Assembly: GCF_900176505.1 (NCBI RefSeq)
Contig: NZ_FWYB01000005.1
Coordinates: forward strand, 62,001 to 126,000
Source: Pedobacter nyackensis
Lineage (GTDB): Bacteria; Bacteroidota; Bacteroidia; Sphingobacteriales; Sphingobacteriaceae
Reading direction: 5' to 3'
DNA: 64,000 nucleotides
Part shown: piece after piece, positions 26,582 to 35,834 of the stretch
Layout: each line of letters begins with the position of its first letter
Numbering within the stretch: position 1 is the stretch's first letter
Made by a program: the position numbers and the translations under genes
Notes under the pieces: model-generated
What the model saw: the letters and a program-made list of their open reading frames with translations, nothing else
What the model was told of the DNA's origin: nothing
Database searches by the model: none

Positions 26582-27790
26582 ATGAGCCAAACAAATGAGC
26601 AGTTTGAAACCCTGCTAAGTAAATATCTTGATAAATCTTGCAGTCTTGATGAAGTTAAGGAGCTGTTTTCTTATATGGGGGTTCCGGAGTATCAGGAACG
26701 TCTGGAAGTAATTATGGACAAGCAATATAAAACGCTTGTTCCGGGAGCAGAAATACATGATGTAGATTGGGAAGAAATGTTTGGTTCCATTGTTAATGAT
26801 CGGAAGAAAACCAAGGTAAAGTCTTTATGGTCGACCATACTACCCATTGCAGCTGCAATCATAGTAGTGGTATCGGTAGGTATCCTGATCTGGGCTAATC
26901 AGCAACAGAAAGAACAGAAATCATTAACGGCGAGTGTCAAAAAGGATATTGCTCCGGGTGGTAACAAAGCCATCCTGAAGCTGGCGGATGGAACTGAAAT
27001 TGTGCTGGATGGACATGATACAGGTGTGCTGGCCAATGAGAATGGTACAAAGATTAGTAAGACTGCAGACGGAATGATATTGTATGATGCGACTAAAACT
27101 GCCGGTGATGAGACATCTGCTATGGCCCAAAATCATCTCAATACATTGAGTACGCCCAGTGGAGGACAGTACATGTTGATTTTGCCTGATAAAACTAAAG
27201 TATGGCTCAATGCAGAATCTTCTATATCCTATCCTTCAGTTTTTACAGGGAATGAAAGGAATGTTTCATTAGTGGGAGAAGCTTATTTTGAGGTGGCTAA
27301 GGATAAGCAGCATCCTTTTAAAGTTAAAGCCGGTGCTGCGGAAGTAAACGTTTTGGGTACGCATTTCAACATTATGTCTTACGCTGAGGAGGGACAAACG
27401 CAGGTTTCGCTTGCAGAAGGGTCGGTCCGTGTTGATTTAGGTAATGATTCAAAAGTTTTAAGGCCCGGCCAACAGGCTTCAATTAAAGCTGGCTCAAGCC
27501 ATATCTCTTTAAGGAATCTTGACATAGATGATGTTACGGACTGGAAAAATGGTTTGTTCCAATTTGACAATACTCCTCTGGATCAGGTCATGCGACAAAT
27601 TAAAAGATGGTATAGTGTGGATGTTGTTTATCAGGGTGCTAAGCCAGATTTATACATCACAGGTATGATATCAAGAAGTAATAATGTATCGAAAATATTA
27701 GCGCTGATAGAGGAGACCGGAGGGATAGATTTTGTGATCGGCGATAAGCAAATTATTGTTAAAAAAGCAAAAGGAGGCAACCATGACTAG
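26582..27790 (+). CDS. FecR-family anti-sigma factor, second
   Basis: A 402-residue membrane anti-sigma factor. N-terminal cytoplasmic helices, one membrane segment at about residues 83-103 (ILPIAAAIIVVVSVGILIW), an extended linker, the FecR domain (LPDKTKVWLNAESSISYPSV, VGEAYFEVAKDKQHPFKV, VLGTHFNIMSY) and the DUF4974 domain (LFQFDNTPLDQVMRQIKRWY). The ATG at 26582 is preferred over a TTG three bases upstream. It should act between the sigma factor upstream and the SusC-type receptor downstream. Confidence 0.94.
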   Translation: MSQTNEQFETLLSKYLDKSCSLDEVKELFSYMGVPEYQERLEVIMDKQYKTLVPGAEIHDVDWEEMFGSIVNDRKKTKVKSLWSTILPIAAAIIVVVSVGILIWANQQQKEQKSLTASVKKDIAPGGNKAILKLADGTEIVLDGHDTGVLANENGTKISKTADGMILYDATKTAGDETSAMAQNHLNTLSTPSGGQYMLILPDKTKVWLNAESSISYPSVFTGNERNVSLVGEAYFEVAKDKQHPFKVKAGAAEVNVLGTHFNIMSYAEEGQTQVSLAEGSVRVDLGNDSKVLRPGQQASIKAGSSHISLRNLDIDDVTDWKNGLFQFDNTPLDQVMRQIKRWYSVDVVYQGAKPDLYITGMISRSNNVSKILALIEETGGIDFVIGDKQIIVKKAKGGNHD

Positions 27791-27830
27791 ATAACTACTC
27801 TCTACAAACGTAAAAGGTTAACCTAAAATA

Positions 27831-27881
27831 ACCTTTCCGGATTGCGCCCCGGAAAGGTCGGAAATCCTGCTTGGCGGCAGG
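27831..27881 (+). other. Two hairpins between fecR and susC-type gene
   Basis: ACCTTTCCGG (27831-27840) pairs with CCGGAAAGGT (27849-27858), and CCTGC (27866) pairs with GCAGG (27877). Neither is followed by a T-run. The first locus has a hairpin in the same position (7080-7113). They would lie in the leader of the receptor message; attenuation or message protection is inference. Confidence 0.55.
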
Positions 27882-27948
27882 TTTTATAGGGTTACCCTTA
27901 TTTAATTGTGTCAATCAACCAAACACCTAACCCTATATTTTCAAATAT

Positions 27949-30900
27949 ATGAATGATTATTCACATTCAATAACGAGCGTTATTGCTCATTTCTTTTCCG
28001 TATTAAAACGAAAAAGGACAGTCATTGGTATAAAAAAGCTCATCCTTATGATGAAGTTAACCGCGATTATTATTCTGGCACTTACCTTTCAGGCATCAGC
28101 ATCAAGCTTTGCCCAGAAAGTCACCATTTCTAAGAACGATGCCAGTTTAAAAGAACTATTTAAAGAAATACGCCGACAAACCGGCTATTATTTCATTTAT
28201 AATAATGAAGTAATTGAACGCGCAGGGACAGTTAAGGTCCAGGTAAAAGATAAAGATGTATCAGAGGTGCTGAGAGATGTGTTTAGCCAGAAACGGCTTT
28301 CCTTTTCTATAGAAGATACAAACATCATTGTTAAAGTGAAAGATGCAGTCCCAGACAGGCTGATTAATGGAAGAATTGTTGCCGAGGAGGACGGATTGCC
28401 GTTGCCTGGAGTATCCATTAAGGTTAAAGGCTCAACTAAATCTACATCAACGAATACTAATGGAGAGTTTTCTATAAGAGTGAATGATGGAGAAGTACTG
28501 GTTGTGACTATGATTGGGTACGTCATGCAGGAAGTTTCTACCAATGGTAAAAGCTCACTTAATATAAAGCTGAAACAGGATAATAAAGCTTTGTCGGAAG
28601 TTGTTGTTACAGGTTTCCAGAATATCAATAAAAAGCTATTTACCGGATCAGCGGTGACCATTAGTGGTGCTGATGTAAAACAGGATGGTGTGGTAGACAT
28701 TAGCCGCATGCTGGAAGGTAAAGTTGCGGGGGTATCGGTACAAAACGTATCGGGTACATTTGGTACTGCTCCAAAAATCCGTGTCCGTGGGGCTACTTCC
28801 ATATCCGGAGAAAATAAGCCATTATGGGTTGTTGATGGAGTGGTTTTGGAAGATGTGGTTAACATTTCCAACGACCAGCTTTCCAGTGGAGATGCAACTA
28901 CGCTGCTGGGGTCATCTGTGGCTGGAATTAATGCCGATGATATAGAGAGTTTCAATATCCTTAAGGATGCATCTGCTACTGCCTTGTATGGCGCAAGGGC
29001 AATGAATGGGGTAGTGGTTATTACCACAAAAAAAGGTAAGGCCGGTAATACTGCTGTTAACTATAGTGGTAACTTTTCTTCCTTTCTGAAACCAAACTAC
29101 AGTACTTACAATATCATGAATTCTGCAGAGGAAATGTCTGTATATTCTGAGATGTATAGAAAAGGAGGATTTGGTCCTAACAGCGTTAATGGTGAACATG
29201 GTGGGGTATTCACCAAAATGTACCAGCAAATTAATGCATTTGACGCTAGCACGGGTAAATTTGGAATTGTAAATACCCCAGAAGGGAGGGCTGCATTTTT
29301 AAAAAGATACGCCACAGCGAATACAGACTGGTTCGATTTACTTTTTAAAAATTCCTTTGTTCAGGAACATTCCCTAAGCATTTCATCTGGTTCTGAAAAA
29401 TCGCAGCATTATTTTTCAGTAGGCTATTACGATGATAATGGATGGACACTGGCGGATGAGGCCAAAAGATATACGATGAATTTAAGAGGTAATTATAATC
29501 TATCTCCAAAATTATCTGTAGGGATATTAGGAACAGGTGCTTTAAGGAAACAAAGAGCACCCGGTACACTTGGCCGCTCTAGTAACGTAGTAGAGGGTAA
29601 GTATACACGTGACTTTGATATTAACCCTTTTAGCTATGCATTAAATACAAGCAGAACGATGACTGCATACGATGAAAACGGTAATCTAGAGTATTTTACC
29701 CGTAATTATGCGCCGTTTAATATACTCGAAGAGTTGGAGAACAATTATATCGATCTGGATATGATGGATCTTAAGTTACAAGGGGAATTGAATTATAAGT
29801 TCATCAAAAATTTTGAGTTTAAATCGGTAGGTGCTATGCGTTATGTAAAAAGTACCCGCGAACATAAAATTACAGAATACTCAAATATGGCAAATGCTTA
29901 TCGGTATATGCCTAACTCTACTATTGCCAATGGAAACAGGTACCTGTATGATGACCCTGATCACCCGGAAGTAATAGACAAGGTAAGTGTTTTACCACAG
30001 GGCGGTTTTTACAACAGGAATGATGACAACCTGATGAGTTATGACATCAGAAATCAGATAGACTGGAAGCAGAAGTTTGGTAAACATGATGTTGGCGCAT
30101 TTATCGGTCAGCAAACCAAATTCGCTGACCGACAAAACAGCTATAACAATGGTTATGGTTATCAATACGACAAAGGCGGTACACCATTTACAGATTATAG
30201 AATCATTAAAATGCTGCTTGAAAGTAACTACAACTATTATGGCAGGAATAAATTTTATGATCGTTATGCTGCATTTTTCTTAAATGCAAATTATGGTTAT
30301 GATTCTAAATACATCTTTAACGGTACTGTAAGGTATGATGGTGGTAACCGTATGGGCGCTTCTGCTACGGCAAGATGGTTGCCAACATGGACCCTTAGTG
30401 GTGCATGGAATATCGATCAGGAAGATTTTATGAAAAAGATTGATGCAATTAGCTATTTAAAACTTCGTGGTGGATATGGATTGACGGCTAGTTTAGGTGA
30501 TGCCACTAACTCTTCTGTAGTTTTGTTAAACAGTACCACCAGACGTCCTCGTTTATCGGAAGTAGAGACCCGGATTGTAATTGATGGTTTGGAAAATTCG
30601 GAGCTGACTTGGGAAAAGCAATATGAAACCAACGTGGGGGTTGATCTCGGCTTATTTCAAAGTCGATTAAATTTTTCCCTCGACTACTATAAACGTAACG
30701 GATTCGATTTAATTGGGGATGTATTGACCTCAGGTATTGGAGGAGAGGCAACAAAAACAGCCAATTATGCCGATATGAAATCACATGGTGTGGAAATTAC
30801 GCTGGGAGGAACTCCGGTTAAAACTTCCACTTTTAGCTGGAGTACCAATTTTACGTTTGGATACAACAAAAATAAAATCACCAATTTAAAAAGCAAGCCG

Positions 30901-31614
30901 AGAATTTACGATTTAATTATCTCTGAAGGTGGCCCTGCAGAAGGAGGCGCTGTTAGGGGGCTTTATTCTATTGATTTCCAAAAACTAAACGGATTTGGTG
31001 TGCCCACCTTTATTGATGAGGAAGGTAATTCGACTTATGATGTCTATGTACAAAGTACTAATACTAAATATTTAAAATATGAAGGTCCTGTAGATCCTCC
31101 ATATACGGGTGGTTTTAACAATACGTTCAAATACAAGGATTTTACATTTAACTTCTTCGTATCGTATCAGGCTGGTAATAAAATAAGACTCAATAATGTA
31201 TTCGATAGCCGTTATTTTGGCAATGAAGCATTGCCAAGAGAATTTTTAGACCGTTGGACTTTACCATTGGATGAGAATTATACCAATACCCCTTCTATTG
31301 CAGATTATTTGGTGAGGAAAGACCTTACACTTTTAGGTGCTTACCCATATACAGCTTATAATTATTCGAGTGATCGTGTTGCCGATGGCTCCTTTGTTAG
31401 GCTTAAACAGGTTTCTGTGGCTTATAACCTTCCTAAGAAATACAATAATGCTTTAGGCGTAAAAAATGCATCGCTCAAGCTTCAGGGGAATAATGTATGG
31501 TTGGTGTATGCCGATAAAAAACTGAAGGGGCAAGATCCTGAATTCTTTGGTTCGGGCGGTGTTGCGCTTCCTATACCAAGACAAATTACTCTGTCATTAA
31601 AAGTTGGATTTTAA
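27949..31614 (+). CDS. SusC/RagA-type TonB-dependent receptor
   Basis: A 1221-residue outer-membrane receptor. A 33-residue N-terminal extension precedes the signal peptide (about 34-55, AIIILALTFQASASSFAQ). Then STN (about 57-118), carboxypeptidase-regulatory-like domain (about 130-205, GRIVAEEDGLPLPGVSIKVK), plug with SusC hallmarks (ISRMLEGKVAGVSVQNVSG, ILKDASATALYGARAMNGVV) and barrel. The start context TTCAAATATATG is shared with the receptor at 7244. It forms the outer-membrane channel with the SusD-type protein 10 bases downstream; the STN domain ties it to the sigma/FecR pair upstream. Substrate unknown. Confidence 0.95.
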   Translation: MNDYSHSITSVIAHFFSVLKRKRTVIGIKKLILMMKLTAIIILALTFQASASSFAQKVTISKNDASLKELFKEIRRQTGYYFIYNNEVIERAGTVKVQVKDKDVSEVLRDVFSQKRLSFSIEDTNIIVKVKDAVPDRLINGRIVAEEDGLPLPGVSIKVKGSTKSTSTNTNGEFSIRVNDGEVLVVTMIGYVMQEVSTNGKSSLNIKLKQDNKALSEVVVTGFQNINKKLFTGSAVTISGADVKQDGVVDISRMLEGKVAGVSVQNVSGTFGTAPKIRVRGATSISGENKPLWVVDGVVLEDVVNISNDQLSSGDATTLLGSSVAGINADDIESFNILKDASATALYGARAMNGVVVITTKKGKAGNTAVNYSGNFSSFLKPNYSTYNIMNSAEEMSVYSEMYRKGGFGPNSVNGEHGGVFTKMYQQINAFDASTGKFGIVNTPEGRAAFLKRYATANTDWFDLLFKNSFVQEHSLSISSGSEKSQHYFSVGYYDDNGWTLADEAKRYTMNLRGNYNLSPKLSVGILGTGALRKQRAPGTLGRSSNVVEGKYTRDFDINPFSYALNTSRTMTAYDENGNLEYFTRNYAPFNILEELENNYIDLDMMDLKLQGELNYKFIKNFEFKSVGAMRYVKSTREHKITEYSNMANAYRYMPNSTIANGNRYLYDDPDHPEVIDKVSVLPQGGFYNRNDDNLMSYDIRNQIDWKQKFGKHDVGAFIGQQTKFADRQNSYNNGYGYQYDKGGTPFTDYRIIKMLLESNYNYYGRNKFYDRYAAFFLNANYGYDSKYIFNGTVRYDGGNRMGASATARWLPTWTLSGAWNIDQEDFMKKIDAISYLKLRGGYGLTASLGDATNSSVVLLNSTTRRPRLSEVETRIVIDGLENSELTWEKQYETNVGVDLGLFQSRLNFSLDYYKRNGFDLIGDVLTSGIGGEATKTANYADMKSHGVEITLGGTPVKTSTFSWSTNFTFGYNKNKITNLKSKPRIYDLIISEGGPAEGGAVRGLYSIDFQKLNGFGVPTFIDEEGNSTYDVYVQSTNTKYLKYEGPVDPPYTGGFNNTFKYKDFTFNFFVSYQAGNKIRLNNVFDSRYFGNEALPREFLDRWTLPLDENYTNTPSIADYLVRKDLTLLGAYPYTAYNYSSDRVADGSFVRLKQVSVAYNLPKKYNNALGVKNASLKLQGNNVWLVYADKKLKGQDPEFFGSGGVALPIPRQITLSLKVGF

Positions 31615-31624
31615 ATAAAAGAAC

Positions 31625-33070
31625 ATGAAAAAATATAGTATATATCTTTTTGTATTGCTTGCATTCGTTAGTGCTGGATGTAATAAATATCTTGATCAGG
31701 CTCCTGATGAGCGAACTACATTAAATAATCCTTCAAAGGTATCAGAGTTGCTGGTTACCGCTTATCCTCGTGCTAATCATGTGCTACTGGCTGAATCTAT
31801 GTCTGATATTCCGGCATTTGTAAGTGCTACAGGAATAGATTTCGCAGTAAATCAAAATGGATTTTTCTGGAAGGATGTAGAGGCTGTGGATCAGGATAGC
31901 CCAACTTATTATTGGAATGCCTGCTATACTGCTATAGGGGCCGCTAATCAGGCGCTTGCTGCTATAGCCAAAGCATCTAATCCTCAGGCATATTCAGCGC
32001 AGAAGGGGGAAGCCCTGGTTGCCCGTGCCTATTCGCATTTTATGTTGGTTACACTGTTCTCTAAATGCTATAACCCGACAACTGCTGAAACAGATTCCGG
32101 AGTTCCATATGTGACTGATCCTGAGACTGTAGTGTTTAAAAAGTATGATCGGAAAACAGTAGCCTATACTTATCAGCAGATAGAAAAGGACCTTTTGGAA
32201 GGTATGCCTTTAATTGTTGATAACTATAAAGTGCCTGCTTATCACTTTACCCGTAAAGCTACCTATGCTTTTGCTTGTCGCTATTACTTGTTCAAGAAAG
32301 ACGCTGTAAAGGTTATTGAATATGCGAATCTTGCATTTCCTTCAAACAATTTTGCGGATAATGTAAGACCATGGAAATCTTACGCGACCTTCAATGCTAC
32401 TCAATTAGAAGCTGCATATACCAACGCAGCCAGTCCTGGTAATTTGTTGCTTGCTGAAACTGTTTCGAGATTAGGAAGGAATTATAAAAGACCGGTATAT
32501 TCTGTTAGTCAAAATAGATTAAATGCCATCATTGCCCCTGTAGGGACTCCTTTGAATAGCTATGCGATTTATTCTAACAGCTCAACATTTTATTATGTGT
32601 TAAAATTTGTTGAACATTTTGTGCGCACAAATATAAATGCTTCCACAGGGACAGGTTATGTAATGGTTCCATTGTTAACTACCGAAGAGGTGTTGTTAAA
32701 CCGTGCCGAAGCTTATATCATGCAGGAGAAATACCCTGAAGCCCTAACAGATATGAATACGCTGATTAGCACAAGGGTGACAACCTATAATCCTGCAACG
32801 CAGAATTTCACAGAAGCTAAAATTAAAACGTTTTATGCTGGCACTACAACGGACACGAAACAAGCTTTTTTTAATGCATTGCTCGATTTGAAGAAAGCAG
32901 AATTTGTGCATGAAGGAATGCGTTGGCTGGATATTTTAAGGCATAAATTACCTGTAGTGCATTACGATGCTAATGGTGCTGAGTTTACTTTAAAGGCTGA
33001 GGACAATAGGAAATTATGGCAGGTGCCATCGGAAGTTACATTGTCCGGAGTTGAACAGAATCCACGTTAA
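31625..33070 (+). CDS. SusD/RagB-type nutrient-binding lipoprotein
   Basis: A 481-residue surface lipoprotein (Cys19 in SAGC) that acts as lid of the SusC-type channel. The start of the mature protein, NKYLDQAPDERTTL, is typical of SusD, as are the helical repeat segment ALVARAYSHFMLVTLF, the C-terminal EFVHEGMRWLDILRHK and the end of the type LSGVEQNPR. The ligand cannot be read from sequence; the metallohydrolase gene next to it points to a peptide or other hydrolysable ligand rather than a glycan, since no glycosidase gene is present. Confidence 0.94.
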   Translation: MKKYSIYLFVLLAFVSAGCNKYLDQAPDERTTLNNPSKVSELLVTAYPRANHVLLAESMSDIPAFVSATGIDFAVNQNGFFWKDVEAVDQDSPTYYWNACYTAIGAANQALAAIAKASNPQAYSAQKGEALVARAYSHFMLVTLFSKCYNPTTAETDSGVPYVTDPETVVFKKYDRKTVAYTYQQIEKDLLEGMPLIVDNYKVPAYHFTRKATYAFACRYYLFKKDAVKVIEYANLAFPSNNFADNVRPWKSYATFNATQLEAAYTNAASPGNLLLAETVSRLGRNYKRPVYSVSQNRLNAIIAPVGTPLNSYAIYSNSSTFYYVLKFVEHFVRTNINASTGTGYVMVPLLTTEEVLLNRAEAYIMQEKYPEALTDMNTLISTRVTTYNPATQNFTEAKIKTFYAGTTTDTKQAFFNALLDLKKAEFVHEGMRWLDILRHKLPVVHYDANGAEFTLKAEDNRKLWQVPSEVTLSGVEQNPR

Positions 33071-33088
33071 TCATTAAATCTAAGGAAG

Positions 33089-34399
33089 ATGAAAAATATA
33101 TATACGCTTTTGCTGGCATCGCTTTTCTGCATGATGCTGAGCTGTAAAAAAAGTGAAAATCTGAATAAAGAAATTATCGGTTTAGGTGGAGATACCTGGG
33201 CACAGGGCCCCCTGGATCAATGGTTGTTTACAAATTTTACTGAGCCCTATAACATTAGTGTGAAGTATAGGTGGGATGGTACGGAGTACGACAACTCAAA
33301 AACCTTAACCCCAGTAAAAATAGATAAAGTTCAGCCCCTGATGGAGGTGGTGAAGTCGGTTTGGATAGAGCCTTATGTAGCTGAAGCCGGACAAAATTTT
33401 ATTAAAAAGTACGCCCCTAAGAATTACATATTGGTAGGTAGTTTACAGTATAACGCTGGTGGAACGGTTACTTTAGGTGAAGCTGGAGGCGGTGTAAAAG
33501 TAACGTTGTTTAATGTGAACAATTTTTCTAAAACAGATAGGGAGATTTCAAAGAGAATACTGAAAACTATTCATCATGAGTTCACGCATATTTTAAATCA
33601 AACCATTAATTTTCAGAAAGAATTTCCACAGGTAACACCTGCCGGATATACGGCCGATTGGAACAACAGACCTTTGGTTGCTGGTAATGGAGGTTTTATT
33701 ACGCAATATTCACAGGCATCGCCTGATGAAGACTTTGCTGAAATGACTGCTATTATGCTTACTGAAGGTAAGGCTGGTTATGAGGCTATACTCAAACCGC
33801 TTCCAGCTCCTGCAATAGCTGCAATTCGTACGAAACAGGATATGGTGGTTAATTATTTTAAGCAAAGTTATGGTATTGATTTCTATAACCTTCAAAATAG
33901 AGTACAAGCTGCTCTAAATCAAAACTCGCCGCTATTGCCTAGCACTTACCTTGCTTTTGGTGGCCTTTATACTACAGTAACTGGTATTTCACCTGATTTA
34001 GCTGGACAGTCTGCCGATTTTACCGCAGTCTTTAATGCTGCAAAAACAGGTCTTGCAGGTTTATCTAGCAGGGTGCTTAGCAATGTTGCTTTAGTTTATG
34101 GTGCAGCCGGACAAGTTACACTGCGGGTAAACTACTTAAATTCTGCAGGCTCAGCATTGGTAGCCAATTTTACTTACAACGTTGCTACTGATGCTAATGG
34201 GAATATCAACCTGACACTGGCAACTGCTGACGCCAACGGATTGGTTATTGCCCCAGGAATAGTTGCATTAACAAACTACCTGACTCAGAATAAATTTAGC
34301 TATAAATGGTTCTATAGTGGGGATTTTAAAAGTGAATACATAGGTCTTCATAAGACCGCGGATGTGAATTCATTCTTTTTTGGTGTTTACGGAAACTAA
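33089..34399 (+). CDS. Substrate-import-associated zinc metallohydrolase lipoprotein
   Basis: A 436-residue lipoprotein (Cys19 in MLSC) of the family of zinc-binding metallopeptidases that go with SusC/SusD pairs. The HExxH motif is H163-E164-F165-T166-H167, preceded by ILKTIHH; DEDFAEMTA further on may give the third ligand. The catalytic part ends near residue 280. The remaining ~150 residues form a separate beta-rich domain ending GLHKTADVNSFFFGVYGN that resembles the end of the DUF4302 protein encoded next. Presumed to act on a substrate at the outer surface before import. Confidence 0.9.
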   Translation: MKNIYTLLLASLFCMMLSCKKSENLNKEIIGLGGDTWAQGPLDQWLFTNFTEPYNISVKYRWDGTEYDNSKTLTPVKIDKVQPLMEVVKSVWIEPYVAEAGQNFIKKYAPKNYILVGSLQYNAGGTVTLGEAGGGVKVTLFNVNNFSKTDREISKRILKTIHHEFTHILNQTINFQKEFPQVTPAGYTADWNNRPLVAGNGGFITQYSQASPDEDFAEMTAIMLTEGKAGYEAILKPLPAPAIAAIRTKQDMVVNYFKQSYGIDFYNLQNRVQAALNQNSPLLPSTYLAFGGLYTTVTGISPDLAGQSADFTAVFNAAKTGLAGLSSRVLSNVALVYGAAGQVTLRVNYLNSAGSALVANFTYNVATDANGNINLTLATADANGLVIAPGIVALTNYLTQNKFSYKWFYSGDFKSEYIGLHKTADVNSFFFGVYGN

Positions 34400-34406
34400 T
34401 AACAAA

Positions 34407-35738
34407 ATGAAGAAATTTATATATATAGCATTGGTTATAACAGGGTTTATTGCCGGATGTAAAAAAGATAGTGATCCTATTTTCGAAGATCCAGATGTAC
34501 GTTTGTCTGCGGTGTTAGCCGAAGATCAGGCTAAACTTTTATCTGCTGCCGATGGCTGGAAGGCCACTATTTATCCCATCGGTGGTAAAGGTTTTACTTA
34601 TTATTTTAAGTTTACGGCTGATGGTAAGGTCAGTATGTTGTCTGATTTTAACCTCACATCTGCGGGTACGATTGCTGAAAGTACCTATCGACTTAAGGCT
34701 TTACAGCGACCTACTTTAATTTTTGATAGCTATAACTACATTCACCTGGCCGCAGATCCAGATGCTGCAATAAGTGGCGGTGGAGCCAGTACTGCCGCAG
34801 GTCTTAAATCTGATTTTGAGTTTGCCTTTACGGAAGCTGTTGGAGATACAGTGAAGTTTGTAGGTATTTTTAATCTGAATAGGATGAGTATGGTTAAATT
34901 ATCGGCTGCAGAGTCTCAAGCCATTTTGGCTGGAGGATTAAAAACGATGATGGAAGCCAATACACTTTATTTAATTGCGAATAGGTATCCTTATATTCAA
35001 TTTGCTGATGGTACAAAAGGTGCTGTTGATCTCAATCCTGTAGCGAAATCATTTAAGTTTACTTATGTTGATGCTCAAAATACGATCGTAACACAATCGG
35101 CGGTCTTTAATTTCGGAATCAATAAAATTGTACTTAGTGATCCAATAAAATATGGCAACGTTATTTTTAAGGAGCTGTTATGGGATTCGGCAACCAAAGC
35201 TTATTACATTATGGCTGGTACGACGAGAATTACCTTGCAGAACGGAACCGCGCCATTAGTTCCACTATCATTAATGTTTGGTTATCAAAATACGTTTGCT
35301 TACCGGAAAATTACCATACCTGCATCAGGATTGCCGGTTGGGGTTACTTCAGGCTTTACGGCTGTTTATAATTCTACGGTTAGTTTGTTTGCAGCGAGTA
35401 GTCCTCCAACAGGAAGAACGATTACTACAATTGTTTTAACCTTAACGAGCAACAATACATTGAGTGTGGATGTAACCTATAAGAGTGGTACAAGTACGTT
35501 CCTGGCGAGCGCATCTTATACTTATATAAGAGTAGGAGATGTCTTTACGCTAAGTGCTCCAGTGTATAATGGTAACTGGGTGACAAGAACAACAGAAATT
35601 GCACCCTTGACGAATTACATGCTATCAGGACCATTTAAAATTAATTGGGTAACATCATCTAATCCAGCAAACACAAGCGCGATGGGTGGTTTCTATCGTA
35701 CCGCAGACCCAAGCTCTTTCTTCTATGGTGTTTTGTAA
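34407..35738 (+). CDS. DUF4302 family lipoprotein
   Basis: A 443-residue lipoprotein (Cys18 in IAGC). The body fits DUF4302 (EDQAKLLSAADGWKATIYP, then FTYYFKFTADGKVSML), a family found beside SusC/SusD and the zinc metallohydrolase. The C-terminal ~150 residues end GGFYRTADPSSFFYGVL, like the end of the preceding protein. I chose the ATG at 34407; a longer frame would start at a TTG inside the upstream gene and weaken the signal peptide. Role unknown, probably surface ligand binding. Last gene before a terminator. Confidence 0.88.
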   Translation: MKKFIYIALVITGFIAGCKKDSDPIFEDPDVRLSAVLAEDQAKLLSAADGWKATIYPIGGKGFTYYFKFTADGKVSMLSDFNLTSAGTIAESTYRLKALQRPTLIFDSYNYIHLAADPDAAISGGGASTAAGLKSDFEFAFTEAVGDTVKFVGIFNLNRMSMVKLSAAESQAILAGGLKTMMEANTLYLIANRYPYIQFADGTKGAVDLNPVAKSFKFTYVDAQNTIVTQSAVFNFGINKIVLSDPIKYGNVIFKELLWDSATKAYYIMAGTTRITLQNGTAPLVPLSLMFGYQNTFAYRKITIPASGLPVGVTSGFTAVYNSTVSLFAASSPPTGRTITTIVLTLTSNNTLSVDVTYKSGTSTFLASASYTYIRVGDVFTLSAPVYNGNWVTRTTEIAPLTNYMLSGPFKINWVTSSNPANTSAMGGFYRTADPSSFFYGVL

Positions 35739-35777
35739 GCAGATCAGCTTTATATTATCCCGAATCTAATATGTTTC

Positions 35778-35807
35778 AAGGGGTGCTCTTAGAGTACCCC
35801 TTTTTTA
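35778..35807 (+). terminator. Rho-independent terminator of SusC/D locus 2
   Basis: AAGGGGTGCTC pairs with GAGTACCCCTT around a TTA loop (one G-U pair), followed by six T. It sits between the DUF4302 gene and the convergent oligopeptide-binding protein gene. Confidence 0.9.
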
Positions 35808-35834
35808 TTTTCTTAAGCCGGTTGTACTTAAGTA

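Noticed and set aside
28197..29027. 276-codon open frame on the minus strand inside the SusC-type gene
   Set aside because: It lies fully antisense to a receptor with clear STN, plug and barrel motifs, and its Ser/Thr/Leu-rich product matches no known family.
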